Shown: positions 26,929-37,713, counted from the stretch's first letter. The stretch is DNA of 64,000 bases from Rhizobium rosettiformans (GCF_016806065.1 NZ_CP032405.1:186001-250000), one strand, 5' to 3'. Notes: a model not told the origin generated them from the letters alone. Numbers and translations: made by a program.

Positions 26929-27636
26929 TCATGCCGCCGGACCGATGGCGACGGAGATCGGCGAGAGCCCTTCGACCGCGCCTTCAAGCCGGTCGCCCGG
27001 CTGCAGCGCGCCGACGCCAGACGGCGTGCCGGTGAAGATCAGGTCGCCGGGCGTCAGGTGATAGTAACGCGACAGATGGCTGATCATCTCCGGCACCGAC
27101 CAGACCATTTCGTTGAGATGGCCTTCCTGGCGCGGGCTGCCATTGACCACAAGCGAGATGCGCTGTGCATCTGGCACAAATTCAGCGGCCGGGGTGATCG
27201 CACCGATCACGGCCGACTCCTCGAAGGCTTTCGCAATGTCCCAGGGACGCTGTTTTTCCTTCATGGCGTTCTGCAGATCGCGCCTCGTCATGTCGAGCCC
27301 GACGGCATAGCCGAACACCGCCTTCATCGCGTCATCGGTCGAGACCCGGAAGACCGGCTTTCCGATGGCAATCACGAGTTCGATCTCGTGGTGATAATCT
27401 GCCGTGCCGGGCGGATAGGCGATCGCGCCTCCATCAAGAACGAGACCCGTTGCAGGCTTGGTGAAGTAGAAGGGCGCGACGCGATCGACGGTGTTGCCGA
27501 GCTCGGCGGCATGGGCGGCGTAATTTCGCCCGACACAGAAGATCCGGTGAATGGGAAAGCCCTCCGCCATGCCATGAACTGGGATAAGCGGGGCGGTCGG
27601 AACGGAAAACAGCGGACGGGTCACGGACAAGGACAT
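26929..27636 (-). CDS. Fumarylacetoacetate hydrolase (FAH) family protein
   Basis: Enzyme of 235 residues of the FAH/acylpyruvase fold that cleaves C-C bonds in 2,4-diketo acids or decarboxylates oxaloacetate. The metal-binding carboxylates are in YHHEIELVIAIGK and VGLDMTRRDLQ, with IFCVGRNYAAHAAELG near the N terminus and IFTGTPSGVGAL near the C terminus. The start at 27636 follows AGAGAGA; an ATG at 27669 is in frame. The substrate cannot be told from sequence. Confidence 0.9.
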   Translation of the reverse strand: MSLSVTRPLFSVPTAPLIPVHGMAEGFPIHRIFCVGRNYAAHAAELGNTVDRVAPFYFTKPATGLVLDGGAIAYPPGTADYHHEIELVIAIGKPVFRVSTDDAMKAVFGYAVGLDMTRRDLQNAMKEKQRPWDIAKAFEESAVIGAITPAAEFVPDAQRISLVVNGSPRQEGHLNEMVWSVPEMISHLSRYYHLTPGDLIFTGTPSGVGALQPGDRLEGAVEGLSPISVAIGPAA

Positions 27637-27883
27637 TCTCTCTGGATTGATGAGGCTCGGGCCCGCCAAGACTGCCAGCGGGGATCACCAGCATAACCGT
27701 CTGAACGCGGCAATGCATCCGGCTTGATTGGCAAGGTTGAATGATCGGCCGGGCTTGGAACCAACCGCCAAACATGTAACAAAACCGCCGCAGCTGCGTT
27801 CACCTGCCCGTGAGGCATAAGTGCTCGCTCCGACATCAGCCGGGACGGATCCGCCCCGGCAAGACATCGAAAGGCATAAGAAC

Positions 27884-29311
27884 ATGAGCAACAAGATCGT
27901 GCCGGTCATCATGGCCGGCGGCAAGGGAACAAGGCTTTGGCCTCTGTCGCGCGCAGCCGCTGCGAAGCAGTTCATCCGGTTCCTCGGCGATGAGACCTTG
28001 CTGCAGAAGACGCTGGCCCGCGTCTCCGACGCGACGATCTACGACGCCCCTGTCATTGTGACCAACGAGGACTTCCGCTTCCTCGTCGCCGAACAGGCCC
28101 GCGAGATCGGCGTTTCGCTTGATGGCATCATCCTGGAGCCGGAGGCGCGCAACACCGCGGCTGCCGTCGCGGCCGCTGCGCTCATCGTCGGTGAGCGCCA
28201 TGGCAGCGAAACGCTGATCCAGATCTTGCCATCGGACCACGAGATCACCGTCGACGATACCTATCGCGGCTGCGTGCAAAAGGCGGCCCATGCGGCGCGG
28301 GACGGCAAGATCGTCACCTTCGGCATCACCCCCACCGAGCCCGCAACCGGCTATGGCTATATCGAGATCGGCGACGACCTCGGCAATGGCGTAAACGAGG
28401 TCGCACGCTTCGTCGAAAAGCCGAAGGCCGAGGTCGCCGAAAAGATGCTGGCGAGCGGCAACTATGCCTGGAACTCTGGCATGTTTGTCTTCTCCGCCGG
28501 CCAGATGATTGCTGAGCTCGAGACGCTGGCGCCGGATGTTCTCGCAGCCGTCCGGACCTCGATCGAAAAGGCCAAGGGCGATCTCGACTTCACACGCCTC
28601 GACGCGGAGAGCTTTGCGGCAAGCCCGAGCATCTCGATCGACTATGCCGTCATGGAAAAGACGCCGAACGCCGCCGTCGTGCCGGCTCCGATCGTCTGGT
28701 CCGACCTCGGCAGCTGGGATGCGATCTGGAAGCTCGCGGAAGGCGATCAAAACGGCAATGTGGTCAATGGCAATGCCACGGTCTCTGATACGACCAATTC
28801 CCTGATCATGTCGCGCAACGCGCATCTCGCCGTCCAGGGCATGGAAGGCGTCGCCGTGATCGCTTCGGAAGATGCCGTCTATGTCGGCCGCCTCGACCGG
28901 GCCCAGGATGTCGGCAATCTCGTCAAGATGCTCGCAGCGGACAAGAAGACGGCGCATCTCACCGAAAACCACCCGACGGCCCTTCGCCCCTGGGGTGGCT
29001 ATACCTCGATCCTCAATGGCGATCGCTTCCAGGTGAAGCGTCTCTTCGTGCACCCGGAAAAAAAGCTTTCGCTGCAGAAGCATCACCACCGCGCCGAACA
29101 CTGGGTCTGCGTCAAGGGCACGGCCGAGGTGACGATCGACGACAAGGTGACCGTCTTGCACGAGAACCAGTCGATCTACATCCCGCAAGGGTCCGTCCAC
29201 CGCCTCGCCAATCCCGGCAAGATCCGCCTCGAAGTGATCGAGGTCCAGACCGGCTCATATCTAGGCGAGGACGACATCATCCGCCTGGTCGACGAATTCG
29301 GCAGAAGCTGA
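27884..29311 (+). CDS. manC: Bifunctional mannose-1-phosphate guanylyltransferase / mannose-6-phosphate isomerase
   Basis: Type II PMI/GMP enzyme of 475 residues (AlgA/XanB/CpsB type) making GDP-mannose for surface polysaccharides. The nucleotidyltransferase signature PVIMAGGKGTRLWPLSR is at the N terminus, VEKP occurs near residue 180, and SIDYAVMEKTPNAAVVP follows. The C-terminal cupin isomerase domain has RPWGGYTSI, KHHHRAEHW and YIPQGSVHRLANPG. The start at 27884 has AAAGG upstream; an in-frame ATG at 27821 is less likely. It appears monocistronic. Confidence 0.95.
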   Translation: MSNKIVPVIMAGGKGTRLWPLSRAAAAKQFIRFLGDETLLQKTLARVSDATIYDAPVIVTNEDFRFLVAEQAREIGVSLDGIILEPEARNTAAAVAAAALIVGERHGSETLIQILPSDHEITVDDTYRGCVQKAAHAARDGKIVTFGITPTEPATGYGYIEIGDDLGNGVNEVARFVEKPKAEVAEKMLASGNYAWNSGMFVFSAGQMIAELETLAPDVLAAVRTSIEKAKGDLDFTRLDAESFAASPSISIDYAVMEKTPNAAVVPAPIVWSDLGSWDAIWKLAEGDQNGNVVNGNATVSDTTNSLIMSRNAHLAVQGMEGVAVIASEDAVYVGRLDRAQDVGNLVKMLAADKKTAHLTENHPTALRPWGGYTSILNGDRFQVKRLFVHPEKKLSLQKHHHRAEHWVCVKGTAEVTIDDKVTVLHENQSIYIPQGSVHRLANPGKIRLEVIEVQTGSYLGEDDIIRLVDEFGRS

Positions 29312-29335
29312 GTTCAGGTCATACACCGCATCTGC

Positions 29336-29373
29336 GCGGCCCGGCGGCTTCCACCGTCCGGGCCGCTTGCTTT
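29336..29373 (+). terminator. Probable terminator after manC
   Basis: GCGGCCCGG (29336-29344) pairs with 29358-29366 and the inner CGG/CCG extends the stem. TTGCTTT follows, a moderate U-tract. Confidence 0.6.
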
Positions 29374-29443
29374 ATGGCGCTGCATTGCACAAGATCGACG
29401 CAAGCCGGAAAAAACGGCAGGGCGAACAGCGAAGCGGTAAAGA

Positions 29444-32400
29444 ATGGCGATCAAGGCAAGCATCTATCATCTCACCCACTACAAGTATGACAACCCGGTC
29501 CAGCTCGGACCGCAGATCATCCGGCTGAAGCCTGCCGCCCATTCCCGCACCAAGGTTCTCTCCCATTCACTGAAGGTCACGCCCGAAAACCACTTCGTCA
29601 ATCTTCAGCAGGACCCCTACGGCAACTACCTCGCCCGCTTCGTCTTCCCGGAACCGGTCAGCGAATTCAAGATCGAGGTCGACCTCGTCGCCGACATGAC
29701 GGTCTACAACCCGTTCGACTTCTTCACCGAGGAGATCGCGGTCAAATGGCCCTTCGACTATCCGGAAGATCTTCGCGACGACCTCAAGATCTACATGACG
29801 CCGGAACCCTCGTCCCCGGCGCTCGATGCGTTCATGGCGACCGTCGACACGACGCCCGGCCAGGGCACCGTCGACATGGTGGTCGGCTTGAACGCCCGCC
29901 TGCAGCATGACGTCGGTTATGTCATCCGCATGGAGCCCGGCGTCCAGACGCCCGAGGAAACGCTGACCTCCGCCCGCGGCTCCTGCCGCGATTCGAGCTG
30001 GCTGTTCGTGCAGATCCTGCGCCGCCTCGGTTTTGCCGCCCGTTTCGTCTCCGGTTATCTCATCCAGCTCGCACCGGACCTGAAGGCGCTCGATGGCCCC
30101 TCAGGCACCGAGGTCGATTTCACCGACCTGCATGCCTGGACGGAGGTTTACATTCCCGGCGCCGGCTGGATCGGCCTCGACCCGACCTCGGGTCTCTTGA
30201 CCGGCGAAAGCCACATCCCTCTGGCCGCCACCCCGCATTACAAGAATGCCGCTCCCATCTCCGGCGGCTATGTCGGCCAGGCCAACACCGAATTCGCCTT
30301 CGACATGCAGGTGAAACGCGTCGCCGAACATCCGCGCATCACCAAACCGTTCTCGGACGACAGCTGGGATGCCCTGAACGCCCTCGGACAGAAAGTCGAT
30401 GCCGATCTGGAAGCTCATGACGTGCGGCTCACCATGGGCGGCGAGCCGACCTTCGTGTCGATCGATGACTTCCAGTCCGCCGAATGGAACACGGATGCCG
30501 TCGGCCCGACAAAACGCGACCTCGCCGACCAGTTGATCCGCCGTCTGCGCGAGCGCTTCGCCCCGGGCGGTTTCCTGCATTACGGTCAGGGCAAGTGGTA
30601 TCCGGGCGAAAGCCTGCCGCGCTGGACCTTCTCGCTCTACTGGCGCAAGGACGGCAAGCCGATCTGGCATGATCCGGCGCTGATTGCCGCCGAACACAAG
30701 GACACCGGCGTCACCCACGAACAGGCCGAAGCGCTGATGGCCGGGATTGCGGCCGAGCTCGACATCGAAACCGACATGATCATCCCGGCTTATGAGGATC
30801 CGGCCGAGTGGATCATCAAGGAAGGCAGCCTGCCGGAAAATGTCGATCCCTCGAATTCCAAGCTTGAAAGCGCAGAAGAGCGCGCCCGAATCGCCAAGGT
30901 CTTCGAGCGCGGCCTGACCAAGCCGACCGGCTATATCCTGCCGGTCCAGGCCTGGAACGCCAAGGCAGGTGGCCGTCGCTGGGTGAGCGAGAAGTGGCGC
31001 ACCCGTCGCGGCAAGATTTTCCTCATCCCCGGCGACAGCCCGATCGGCTTTCGCATGCCGCTCGGCACCCTGCCTTACGTGCCGCCGTCGCAATATCCCT
31101 ATATCCACACCACGGACCCCTCGATCCCACGCACACCCCTGCCGGATTTCGGCCCGCAGATCCGCGAAGGACGCGCCATGCCCGAGGCCTCCCGCAGAAC
31201 CGGCGAGGCTCAGCAAGACCGAAACGAGCAGAACATTACGGGCTCTGCCGGCGACATCAGAGGGGCCGTGCGCACCGCGATGAGCGTCGAACCCCGCGAC
31301 GGCCGCCTCTGCGTCTTCATGCCACCGGTAGAAGCCATCGAGGACTATCTGGAACTGGTAGCAGCGGCCGAAACGGCCGCCCGTGGGCTTGGCTTGCCGG
31401 TGCACATCGAAGGCTATGCGCCGCCGCAGGACGAGCGCATCAACGTTATCCGCGTTGCACCGGACCCAGGTGTCATCGAGGTCAACATCCATCCGGCATC
31501 CAGCTGGGACGACTGCGTCGCCACCACCAATGCCATCTATGAGGAAGCCCGCCAGACCCGACTCGGCGCCGACAAGTTCATGGTCGATGGCCGCCACACC
31601 GGCACCGGCGGTGGCAACCATGTGGTGGTCGGCGGCGCCAATCCCGGCGACAGTCCCTTCCTCCGACGTCCCGATCTTTTGAAGAGCCTGATCCTGCACT
31701 GGCAGCGCCACCCGGCGCTCTCCTACATGTTCTCGGGCATGTTCATCGGCCCGACCAGCCAGGCGCCGCGCTTCGACGAAGCCCGTCACGACAGCCTTTA
31801 CGAGCTGGAAATCGCCATGGCCCAGGTGCCAATGCCGGCCAGCGGCGCTGCTGCCCCCCTGCCCTGGCTCGTCGACCGGCTGTTCCGCAATCTTCTGATC
31901 GATGTCACCGGCAACACCCACCGCTCGGAAATCTGCATCGACAAGCTGTTCTCTCCCGATGGCCCGACAGGACGCCTCGGCCTCGTCGAGTTCCGCGGTT
32001 TCGAGATGCCGCCGAATGCGCGCATGTCCCTTGCCCAGCAATTGCTGGTCCGTGCACTGATTGCCCGCTTCTGGAAGAACCCGATCGGCGGCCGTTTCGT
32101 CCGCTGGGGCACCAGCCTGCACGATCGTTTCATGCTGCCGCATTACCTCTGGCTCGATTTCCTCGAAGTGCTGGCGGATCTCCGGGAAAACGGCTTCGAC
32201 TTCAAGCCGGAATGGTTTGCCGCCCAGCTCGAATTCCGCTTCCCCTTCGTTGGCGAAGTCACCTACGAGGGCTCGAAGCTCGAGCTGCGCCAGGCGCTGG
32301 AGCCCTGGCATGTCATGGGCGAGGAAGGGGCTATCGGCGGCACCGTCCGGTATGTCGACTCATCCGTCGAGCGCCTGCAGGTGCAGCTGGAGACAGCCAA

Positions 32401-32788
32401 TCCGGAACGCTTCGTCGTGGCCTGTAACGGGCGCCAGGTGCCGCTGCGCAAATCCGACGTCAATGGCGTGGCCGTCGGCGGCGTGCGTTACAAGGCCTGG
32501 CAGCCGGCCTCCGGTCTGCATCCGGTCCTGCCCGTCAACACACCGCTAACATTCGACATCTATGATACATGGTCTGCCCGGTCGATCGGGGGCTGCGTTT
32601 ACCACGTCGCCCATCCCGGCGGCCGGACCTACGACACTTTCCCTGTGAATGGGAATGAAGCGGAAGCCCGTCGGCTTGCACGTTTCGAGCCTTGGGGCCA
32701 TACAGCCGGCTCCTATCCCCTATGGCCCGAAACCGTGTCGCCGGAATTCCCGCACACTTTGGACCTGAGACGACCGCAAGGTATCTGA
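29444..32788 (+). CDS. Transglutaminase-like protein with DUF2126 domain
   Basis: Cytoplasmic protein of 1114 residues, first of a three-gene cluster. An N-terminal transglutaminase beta domain (1-90) and a transglutaminase/peptidase core with a complete triad (Cys181 in ARGSCRDSS, His230 in DLHAWTEV, Asp246 in GLDPTSG) are followed by the large DUF2126 region, with motifs such as [43 protein letters not shown] and [10 protein letters not shown]. Parts of DUF2126 resemble glutamate-cysteine-ligase/amidoligase folds. The gap to the ATP-grasp gene is 4 bases. Likely a peptide cleavage or ligation factor; the substrate is unknown. Confidence 0.9.
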   Translation: MAIKASIYHLTHYKYDNPVQLGPQIIRLKPAAHSRTKVLSHSLKVTPENHFVNLQQDPYGNYLARFVFPEPVSEFKIEVDLVADMTVYNPFDFFTEEIAVKWPFDYPEDLRDDLKIYMTPEPSSPALDAFMATVDTTPGQGTVDMVVGLNARLQHDVGYVIRMEPGVQTPEETLTSARGSCRDSSWLFVQILRRLGFAARFVSGYLIQLAPDLKALDGPSGTEVDFTDLHAWTEVYIPGAGWIGLDPTSGLLTGESHIPLAATPHYKNAAPISGGYVGQANTEFAFDMQVKRVAEHPRITKPFSDDSWDALNALGQKVDADLEAHDVRLTMGGEPTFVSIDDFQSAEWNTDAVGPTKRDLADQLIRRLRERFAPGGFLHYGQGKWYPGESLPRWTFSLYWRKDGKPIWHDPALIAAEHKDTGVTHEQAEALMAGIAAELDIETDMIIPAYEDPAEWIIKEGSLPENVDPSNSKLESAEERARIAKVFERGLTKPTGYILPVQAWNAKAGGRRWVSEKWRTRRGKIFLIPGDSPIGFRMPLGTLPYVPPSQYPYIHTTDPSIPRTPLPDFGPQIREGRAMPEASRRTGEAQQDRNEQNITGSAGDIRGAVRTAMSVEPRDGRLCVFMPPVEAIEDYLELVAAAETAARGLGLPVHIEGYAPPQDERINVIRVAPDPGVIEVNIHPASSWDDCVATTNAIYEEARQTRLGADKFMVDGRHTGTGGGNHVVVGGANPGDSPFLRRPDLLKSLILHWQRHPALSYMFSGMFIGPTSQAPRFDEARHDSLYELEIAMAQVPMPASGAAAPLPWLVDRLFRNLLIDVTGNTHRSEICIDKLFSPDGPTGRLGLVEFRGFEMPPNARMSLAQQLLVRALIARFWKNPIGGRFVRWGTSLHDRFMLPHYLWLDFLEVLADLRENGFDFKPEWFAAQLEFRFPFVGEVTYEGSKLELRQALEPWHVMGEEGAIGGTVRYVDSSVERLQVQLETANPERFVVACNGRQVPLRKSDVNGVAVGGVRYKAWQPASGLHPVLPVNTPLTFDIYDTWSARSIGGCVYHVAHPGGRTYDTFPVNGNEAEARRLARFEPWGHTAGSYPLWPETVSPEFPHTLDLRRPQGI

Positions 32789-32792
32789 TCTG

Positions 32793-35207
32793 ATGGCACA
32801 GAAGACGGCAGCGGAGCTATCCCCGCCAGAAGCGCCGAAAAGCGAGGCCCGCACGGCCGGCTATCGCGCGCTGGCCGGCGCTGCCGACGAAATGATCGAC
32901 ACACAAGGCAATGTTCGGCCCGTCTGGCAAGCCCTGGTCTCGGCCATCGACACCATGCCGGAGCACGATCTGCACGAGCGCTTTGCCCGTGCCGATCGCT
33001 ACCTGCGCGACGCCGGTGTCTTCTACCGTGCTTATGGTTCTGGAGGATCGAGCGAGCGGGCCTGGCCCTTCTCCCATATCCCGGTGATGATATCGGAAGC
33101 CGAGTGGCAGGTGCTGGCCGAGGGACTGGTCCAGCGCGCAAACCTCCTGGAAGCGGTTGTCGCCGACATCTATTCGGAAAACCGGCTGGTCCAGGAAGGC
33201 TTCCTGCCGCCGCAACTGATCGCCTCGAACCCGGAATTCCTGCGCCCGCTCGTCGGCATCAAACCGGCCGGCGGCCATTACCTGCACTTCTGTTCCTTCG
33301 AAATCGGCCGCGGGCCAGACGGCAACTGGTGGGTGCTTGCAGACCGCACCCAGGCGCCCTCGGGTGCGGGCTTTGCGCTAGAAAATCGTGTTGCGACCGC
33401 CCGCGCCTTCTCCGATGTCTATGCCGAGACCCACGTCCATCGCCTTGCCTCCTTCTTCGGCGCCTTCCGCAAGGCGCTGCAGGCGCGCACCCGTGGTTCG
33501 GACGAGCGCATCGCGGTCCTGTCTCCGGGCCCGGCCAACGAGACCTATTTCGAACACGCCTATATCGCCCGCTATCTCGGCATCATGTTGCTCGAAGGTG
33601 AGGATCTCACCATCGTCAACGGCAAGGTCATGGTGCGCACTGTCGCCGGTCTCAAGCCCGTCAGCGTCCTATGGCGCCGCCTCGATGCCGCCTTCGCCGA
33701 TCCTCTGGAGCTCGATCAGAACTCCTATATCGGCACGCCCGGCATGGTGGATGCCCTGCGCAACGGCTCGGTCACCTTCGTCAATGCGCTCGGCTCCGGG
33801 ATCCTCGAAACCCGTGCGCTTCTCGCTTTCATGCCGACCCTCTCCCGCCACCTGCTCGGCGAGGAACTGAAGCTGCCCTCGATCGCCACCTGGTGGTGCG
33901 GCCAGAAGGCCGAGCGCGAGCATGTGGCCGCCCATCTCGACCGCATGGTGATCGGCTCGGCTTTCTCGCGCCTGCCTTTCTTCGATGATGGCGGACGCTC
34001 TGTCATGGGGTCGCGTTACAAGGACCCGCAGGGCAAAACCACTGCCGCATGGCTGGAGGCAGAAGCCGGCAACCTCGTTGGCCAGGAAGTCGTGACGCTC
34101 TCGACCACGCCTGCCATGATCGACGGCCAGCTCACGCCGCGGCCGATGTCGCTGCGCGTCTTCGCCGCCCGCACGGAAGACGGCTGGCAGATCATGCCCG
34201 GCGGCTTTGCCCGGATCGGCAGCGGTTCGGATGTCTCGGCGATTGCCATGCAGTCCGGCGGCAGTGCGGCCGATGTCTGGATCGTCTCCGACAAGCCCGT
34301 TGACCGCACCTCACTTTTGCCGGCGGAAGAGACCTTCACCCGCAACATGCCCGGCAGCCTGCCGAGCAGAGCCGCCGACAACCTCTTCTGGCTCGGTCGC
34401 TACATCGAGCGGGCCGAAGGTGTGCTGCGCATCCTGCGCGCCTGGCATGCGCGCTATGCCGAAAGCGCCAATCCGGACCAGCCGCTGCTCGCCTTCGTCA
34501 GTGAATATCTCTCGAACATCGATGTCGACACCAAGTCCGGCGTGCCGGAAAGCCTGCTGCGCAACATCGACAGCGCCGTCTATTCTGCCAGCAACATACG
34601 CGACCGCTTCTCGCCGGATGGGTGGCTTGCGCTGAACGACCTGTCGAAGACGGCCAAGCGCTTCCATGAGAAGGTGAAGCCCGGCGACGACGCGGCGCAC
34701 GCCATGACCATCCTCTTGCGCAAGCTCGCGGGCTTTGCCGGTCTCGTTCATGAAAACATGTACCGCTTCACCGGCTGGCGCTTCCTGACCATTGGTCGCC
34801 TTCTGGAGCGCGGCCTGCACATGACACGCCTGCTTGGTCACATGACCGGTCCCGATGCTCCCGACGGCTCGCTCGACATGCTGCTTGAGATCGGCGACAA
34901 CGTCATGACCCATCGCCGCCGCTACAATGTCTCGACCGCGCGCCTGACGGTGACCGACCTTCTGGCGCTCGATCCGCTCAATCCGCGCTCGATCCTCTTC
35001 CAGCTGAACGAGATACGCATCGAGGTAGAGCAACTGCCGAACGCCATGGTCAACGGCCAGATGTCGACCCTTTTCCGCGAGGCGATGCGCCTGCATTCGG
35101 GGCTTGCCGTCATGACGCCGGAAGCCATGTCGGCCGATGTCTACACCAATCTGGAGCGCGAATTGGAGAAGTTCTCCGATATCCTCGCCCAGACCTATCT
35201 GAGCTGA
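32793..35207 (+). CDS. Circularly permuted ATP-grasp protein fused to an alpha-E domain
   Basis: Fusion of 804 residues. The first ~490 are a circularly permuted ATP-grasp ligase (DUF404/DUF407 type) with DAGVFYRAYG, PVMISEAEWQVLAEGLVQRANLLEAVVADIY and VTFVNALGSGILETRALLAFMP. The rest is the helical alpha-E domain (DUF403), starting NMPGSLPSRAADNLFWLGRYIERAEGVLRILRAW. The two parts are often separate genes. CP ATP-grasp enzymes are predicted to form peptide-type amide bonds with ATP. Four-base gaps separate it from both neighbouring transglutaminase genes. Confidence 0.9.
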   Translation: MAQKTAAELSPPEAPKSEARTAGYRALAGAADEMIDTQGNVRPVWQALVSAIDTMPEHDLHERFARADRYLRDAGVFYRAYGSGGSSERAWPFSHIPVMISEAEWQVLAEGLVQRANLLEAVVADIYSENRLVQEGFLPPQLIASNPEFLRPLVGIKPAGGHYLHFCSFEIGRGPDGNWWVLADRTQAPSGAGFALENRVATARAFSDVYAETHVHRLASFFGAFRKALQARTRGSDERIAVLSPGPANETYFEHAYIARYLGIMLLEGEDLTIVNGKVMVRTVAGLKPVSVLWRRLDAAFADPLELDQNSYIGTPGMVDALRNGSVTFVNALGSGILETRALLAFMPTLSRHLLGEELKLPSIATWWCGQKAEREHVAAHLDRMVIGSAFSRLPFFDDGGRSVMGSRYKDPQGKTTAAWLEAEAGNLVGQEVVTLSTTPAMIDGQLTPRPMSLRVFAARTEDGWQIMPGGFARIGSGSDVSAIAMQSGGSAADVWIVSDKPVDRTSLLPAEETFTRNMPGSLPSRAADNLFWLGRYIERAEGVLRILRAWHARYAESANPDQPLLAFVSEYLSNIDVDTKSGVPESLLRNIDSAVYSASNIRDRFSPDGWLALNDLSKTAKRFHEKVKPGDDAAHAMTILLRKLAGFAGLVHENMYRFTGWRFLTIGRLLERGLHMTRLLGHMTGPDAPDGSLDMLLEIGDNVMTHRRRYNVSTARLTVTDLLALDPLNPRSILFQLNEIRIEVEQLPNAMVNGQMSTLFREAMRLHSGLAVMTPEAMSADVYTNLERELEKFSDILAQTYLS

Positions 35208-35211
35208 CGCG

Positions 35212-36093
35212 ATGCTCTACGACCTCTCGCTCCATATCGGTTACCGCTACGAGGTTCCGGCAACGGGCGCTCACCACATGTTGCGGCTTCTGCCGCTCTC
35301 GCTTCCCGACCGCCAGCGACTTATAGCGGGTGCGATCACGGTCACCCCGGAGCCGGACGAGATCTCGACGTTCAACGACTTCTTCCGCCATCCGACGAGC
35401 CACGCCATCCTGCGTGGTCCGCATGAGAAGCTCGACATCCGCATGCAGGCGCGGGTGATGGTTCAGGCTCAGCCTATGGCTGCCGACTTCTCGCCGTTGC
35501 TCGACCGCCTGCCGCAGGAGATCGCCGAAACCTGGTCGCTCGATGCGGAATCGCCGCATCATTTCCTCGGCACAAGCCCACGGTTGCCCCGGGACAAGGC
35601 GATCGCGACCTATGTGCGCGGCATGCTGAAACCGAGCATGACCGTGCGCCAGATCGCCGAAACGCTTTGCAGCCGCATCCACAAGGACTTCAAATACGAC
35701 GCCGAAGCCACGACCGTTGACACGACACCGGCGGAAGCCTTCGACAAGAAGCGCGGCGTCTGCCAGGACTTCGCCCATGTGATGATCGTGGCACTGCGCA
35801 GCCTCGGCATCCCGGCCGGCTATGTCAGTGGCTTCCTGCGCACCATCCCGCCTCCGGGCAAGGAACGCCTGGAGGGTGCAGACGCCATGCATGCCTGGGT
35901 GCGGATCTGGTGCGGCAAGCTGACAGGTTGGCTGGAACTAGACCCCACCAACGATATCGCGGCCGGCACCGATCACATCGTGGTCGGCTACGGTCGGGAC
36001 TATGCCGATGTCGCCCCCGTCATCGGCGTCCTGAAGAGCTATGGTTCGCATCAGACGGATCAGGCCGTGGATGTCATCCCGGTGCGCCAATAG
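35212..36093 (+). CDS. Transglutaminase-like cysteine protease
   Basis: Protein of 293 residues: an N-terminal Bact_transglu_N domain (LSLHIGYRYEVPATGAHHMLRLLP) and a transglutaminase core with Cys184 (KRGVCQDFAHV), His227 (DAMHAWVRI) and Asp244 (LELDPTND), all triad positions intact. Third gene of the ATP-grasp cluster, probably cotranscribed. A small inverted repeat (36116-36122 with 36131-36137) follows the stop. The role, likely peptidase or transpeptidase on the cluster's product, is inferred. Confidence 0.92.
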   Translation: MLYDLSLHIGYRYEVPATGAHHMLRLLPLSLPDRQRLIAGAITVTPEPDEISTFNDFFRHPTSHAILRGPHEKLDIRMQARVMVQAQPMAADFSPLLDRLPQEIAETWSLDAESPHHFLGTSPRLPRDKAIATYVRGMLKPSMTVRQIAETLCSRIHKDFKYDAEATTVDTTPAEAFDKKRGVCQDFAHVMIVALRSLGIPAGYVSGFLRTIPPPGKERLEGADAMHAWVRIWCGKLTGWLELDPTNDIAAGTDHIVVGYGRDYADVAPVIGVLKSYGSHQTDQAVDVIPVRQ

Positions 36094-36177
36094 TGCATTC
36101 TTCCATCGAATTTTAGCGATCCCATTAAACGGATCGCAATGGGCCACGGTCTATAACCCTCCAAACGCTGATTTTGG

Positions 36178-37452
36178 ATGGACATGATGACTACCCCTGA
36201 CAGCCCGCGCAAATCCCTCTTCTCACGTCTCTGGCACGATCGCGCCGGCAATTTCGGCCTGGCAACGGCCATCCTGCTCCCCGTCGCAGCCGCCACGGCT
36301 GGTGTGGCAATCGACTTGAACCGGATGGTCCAGGTGCGCAGCGCATTGCAGGACTCAGCCGACTCGGCCGTTCTGTCTGCGGCGAACGCCCTGGCGAAGA
36401 ACGATAAAATGTCCGACGAAGAAGTGCTCGAGTTCGCGCGCAAGTTCATGAAGGCGCAGCTGAACAACGTTCTCCCAGGCGACGCAAGCGACCAGACCGA
36501 CGAGGAAGCGGCAGAAGATCCGCTGGCTGGCGCGGTCGGAAATGTCGAGCGGAAGCTGGGAACATCGGGCAAGACCGTCGAAGTCAGCCTGTCACCGAGC
36601 TACACCTTGGCGACCAATGGCATGACCGCCCTGCTCGGCTGGAAGGAAGTGACCGTCAGCGTCACCGCGACGGCGCAATCCACGCCGGAAAGCGGCGCGG
36701 CAGTCTCGATGTATGTCGTGCTGGATCGCTCCGGCTCGATGTCCTTCACCACGGACACGGTCGACACCTCGGTCGCAAGCTGCGTGAACTACAGCGCGTC
36801 CAACTGGGCTTACAAGGATGTAAAGCCAGGCAGGACGGGCTACATCAGCCCAACGAAGCCGTGCTACGTCAAGAAGATGCAGGCCTTGAAGACGGCCTCG
36901 GCGATCATGATGAACGAGCTCGTGAAAGCCGATCCAAAGGCCGACCTCATCCGTGTTGGCGCGGTGTCCTACAACGAGGTAACCCAGCCCGCCTCTGGCA
37001 TGGCCTGGGGTGTCACGACCGCAACAAACTACATCACCGCACTGCCATCTGTGCCGACCGGAGGCACCGACGCTTCCGGCGCAATGACGATTGCCTACAA
37101 CGCGTTGAAGAAGACCAACACTGCCGAGAAAAGCGCGCACGCCACCAAAGGCAATTCCGACTTTACCCGCTACATCGTGTTTATGACGGATGGCGAAATG
37201 ACCGGTAACAGCGCTGCGTGGAACCCGACCATCGACAAGGCGGTCTTGGATGAGTGTACCGCTGCGAAGAAAGAAGGGATCAAGATCTTCTCGGTCGCGT
37301 TCATGGCGCCCGATCGAGGCAAAACGCTCCTGTCTGCCTGCGCGTCTTCACTAAGCGACTATTACGAGCCGACCGATATGGCCGGTCTGGTCAAGGCCTT
37401 CGGTGAGATCGGCAAGGCAGCGGCCGCAGCGTCTACCCGCCTGACCAACTGA
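36178..37452 (+). CDS. TadG-like pilus-assembly protein with von Willebrand factor A domain
   Basis: Protein of about 424 residues. The N-terminal TadE/TadG-type segment (DRAGNFGLATAILLPVAAATAGVAIDLNRMVQVRSALQDSADSAVLSAA) holds one membrane helix. A vWA domain follows with the MIDAS motif DRSGSMS (about residue 181) and FMTDGEMTG. Such Flp-pilus-linked proteins are exported through the inner membrane by that helix. No other tad/cpa genes are nearby, so it is an orphan. ATG 36178, 36184 and 36187 are all possible starts. Confidence 0.85.
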   Translation: MDMMTTPDSPRKSLFSRLWHDRAGNFGLATAILLPVAAATAGVAIDLNRMVQVRSALQDSADSAVLSAANALAKNDKMSDEEVLEFARKFMKAQLNNVLPGDASDQTDEEAAEDPLAGAVGNVERKLGTSGKTVEVSLSPSYTLATNGMTALLGWKEVTVSVTATAQSTPESGAAVSMYVVLDRSGSMSFTTDTVDTSVASCVNYSASNWAYKDVKPGRTGYISPTKPCYVKKMQALKTASAIMMNELVKADPKADLIRVGAVSYNEVTQPASGMAWGVTTATNYITALPSVPTGGTDASGAMTIAYNALKKTNTAEKSAHATKGNSDFTRYIVFMTDGEMTGNSAAWNPTIDKAVLDECTAAKKEGIKIFSVAFMAPDRGKTLLSACASSLSDYYEPTDMAGLVKAFGEIGKAAAAASTRLTN

Positions 37453-37488
37453 GACAATCCAAAACGTTTTGGATTTTGCCCACAATTT

Positions 37489-37522
37489 GACCGCAGCTGT
37501 CATGGCTGCGGTCTTATCGTTT
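37489..37522 (+). terminator. Probable terminator after the TadG-like gene
   Basis: A perfect 9-bp stem (37489-37497 with 37505-37513) with a 7-base loop is followed by TTATCGTTTGTT. Confidence 0.6.
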
Positions 37523-37713
37523 GTTCACGCTTTCCAGAAAATATAATTAGAACAGGATGTTGAGCGGCAAATCGCCGATCGGAACAAAATCATCCTCGAA
37601 GCTCCCCGCCTGTTGCAACTGTTTCATTTCGATGCGTAAACTGCCGTCCAAGGGGCCGGCACCAGCAATCGCTTCGAAGCCGCCCGGAGACACGAACAAC
37701 GCCAGGCGGACCG

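Noticed and set aside
36116..36137. GCGATCC/GGATCGC inverted repeat as terminator of the ATP-grasp cluster
   Set aside because: The stem is only 7 bp with an 8-base loop and no T-run follows on either strand.
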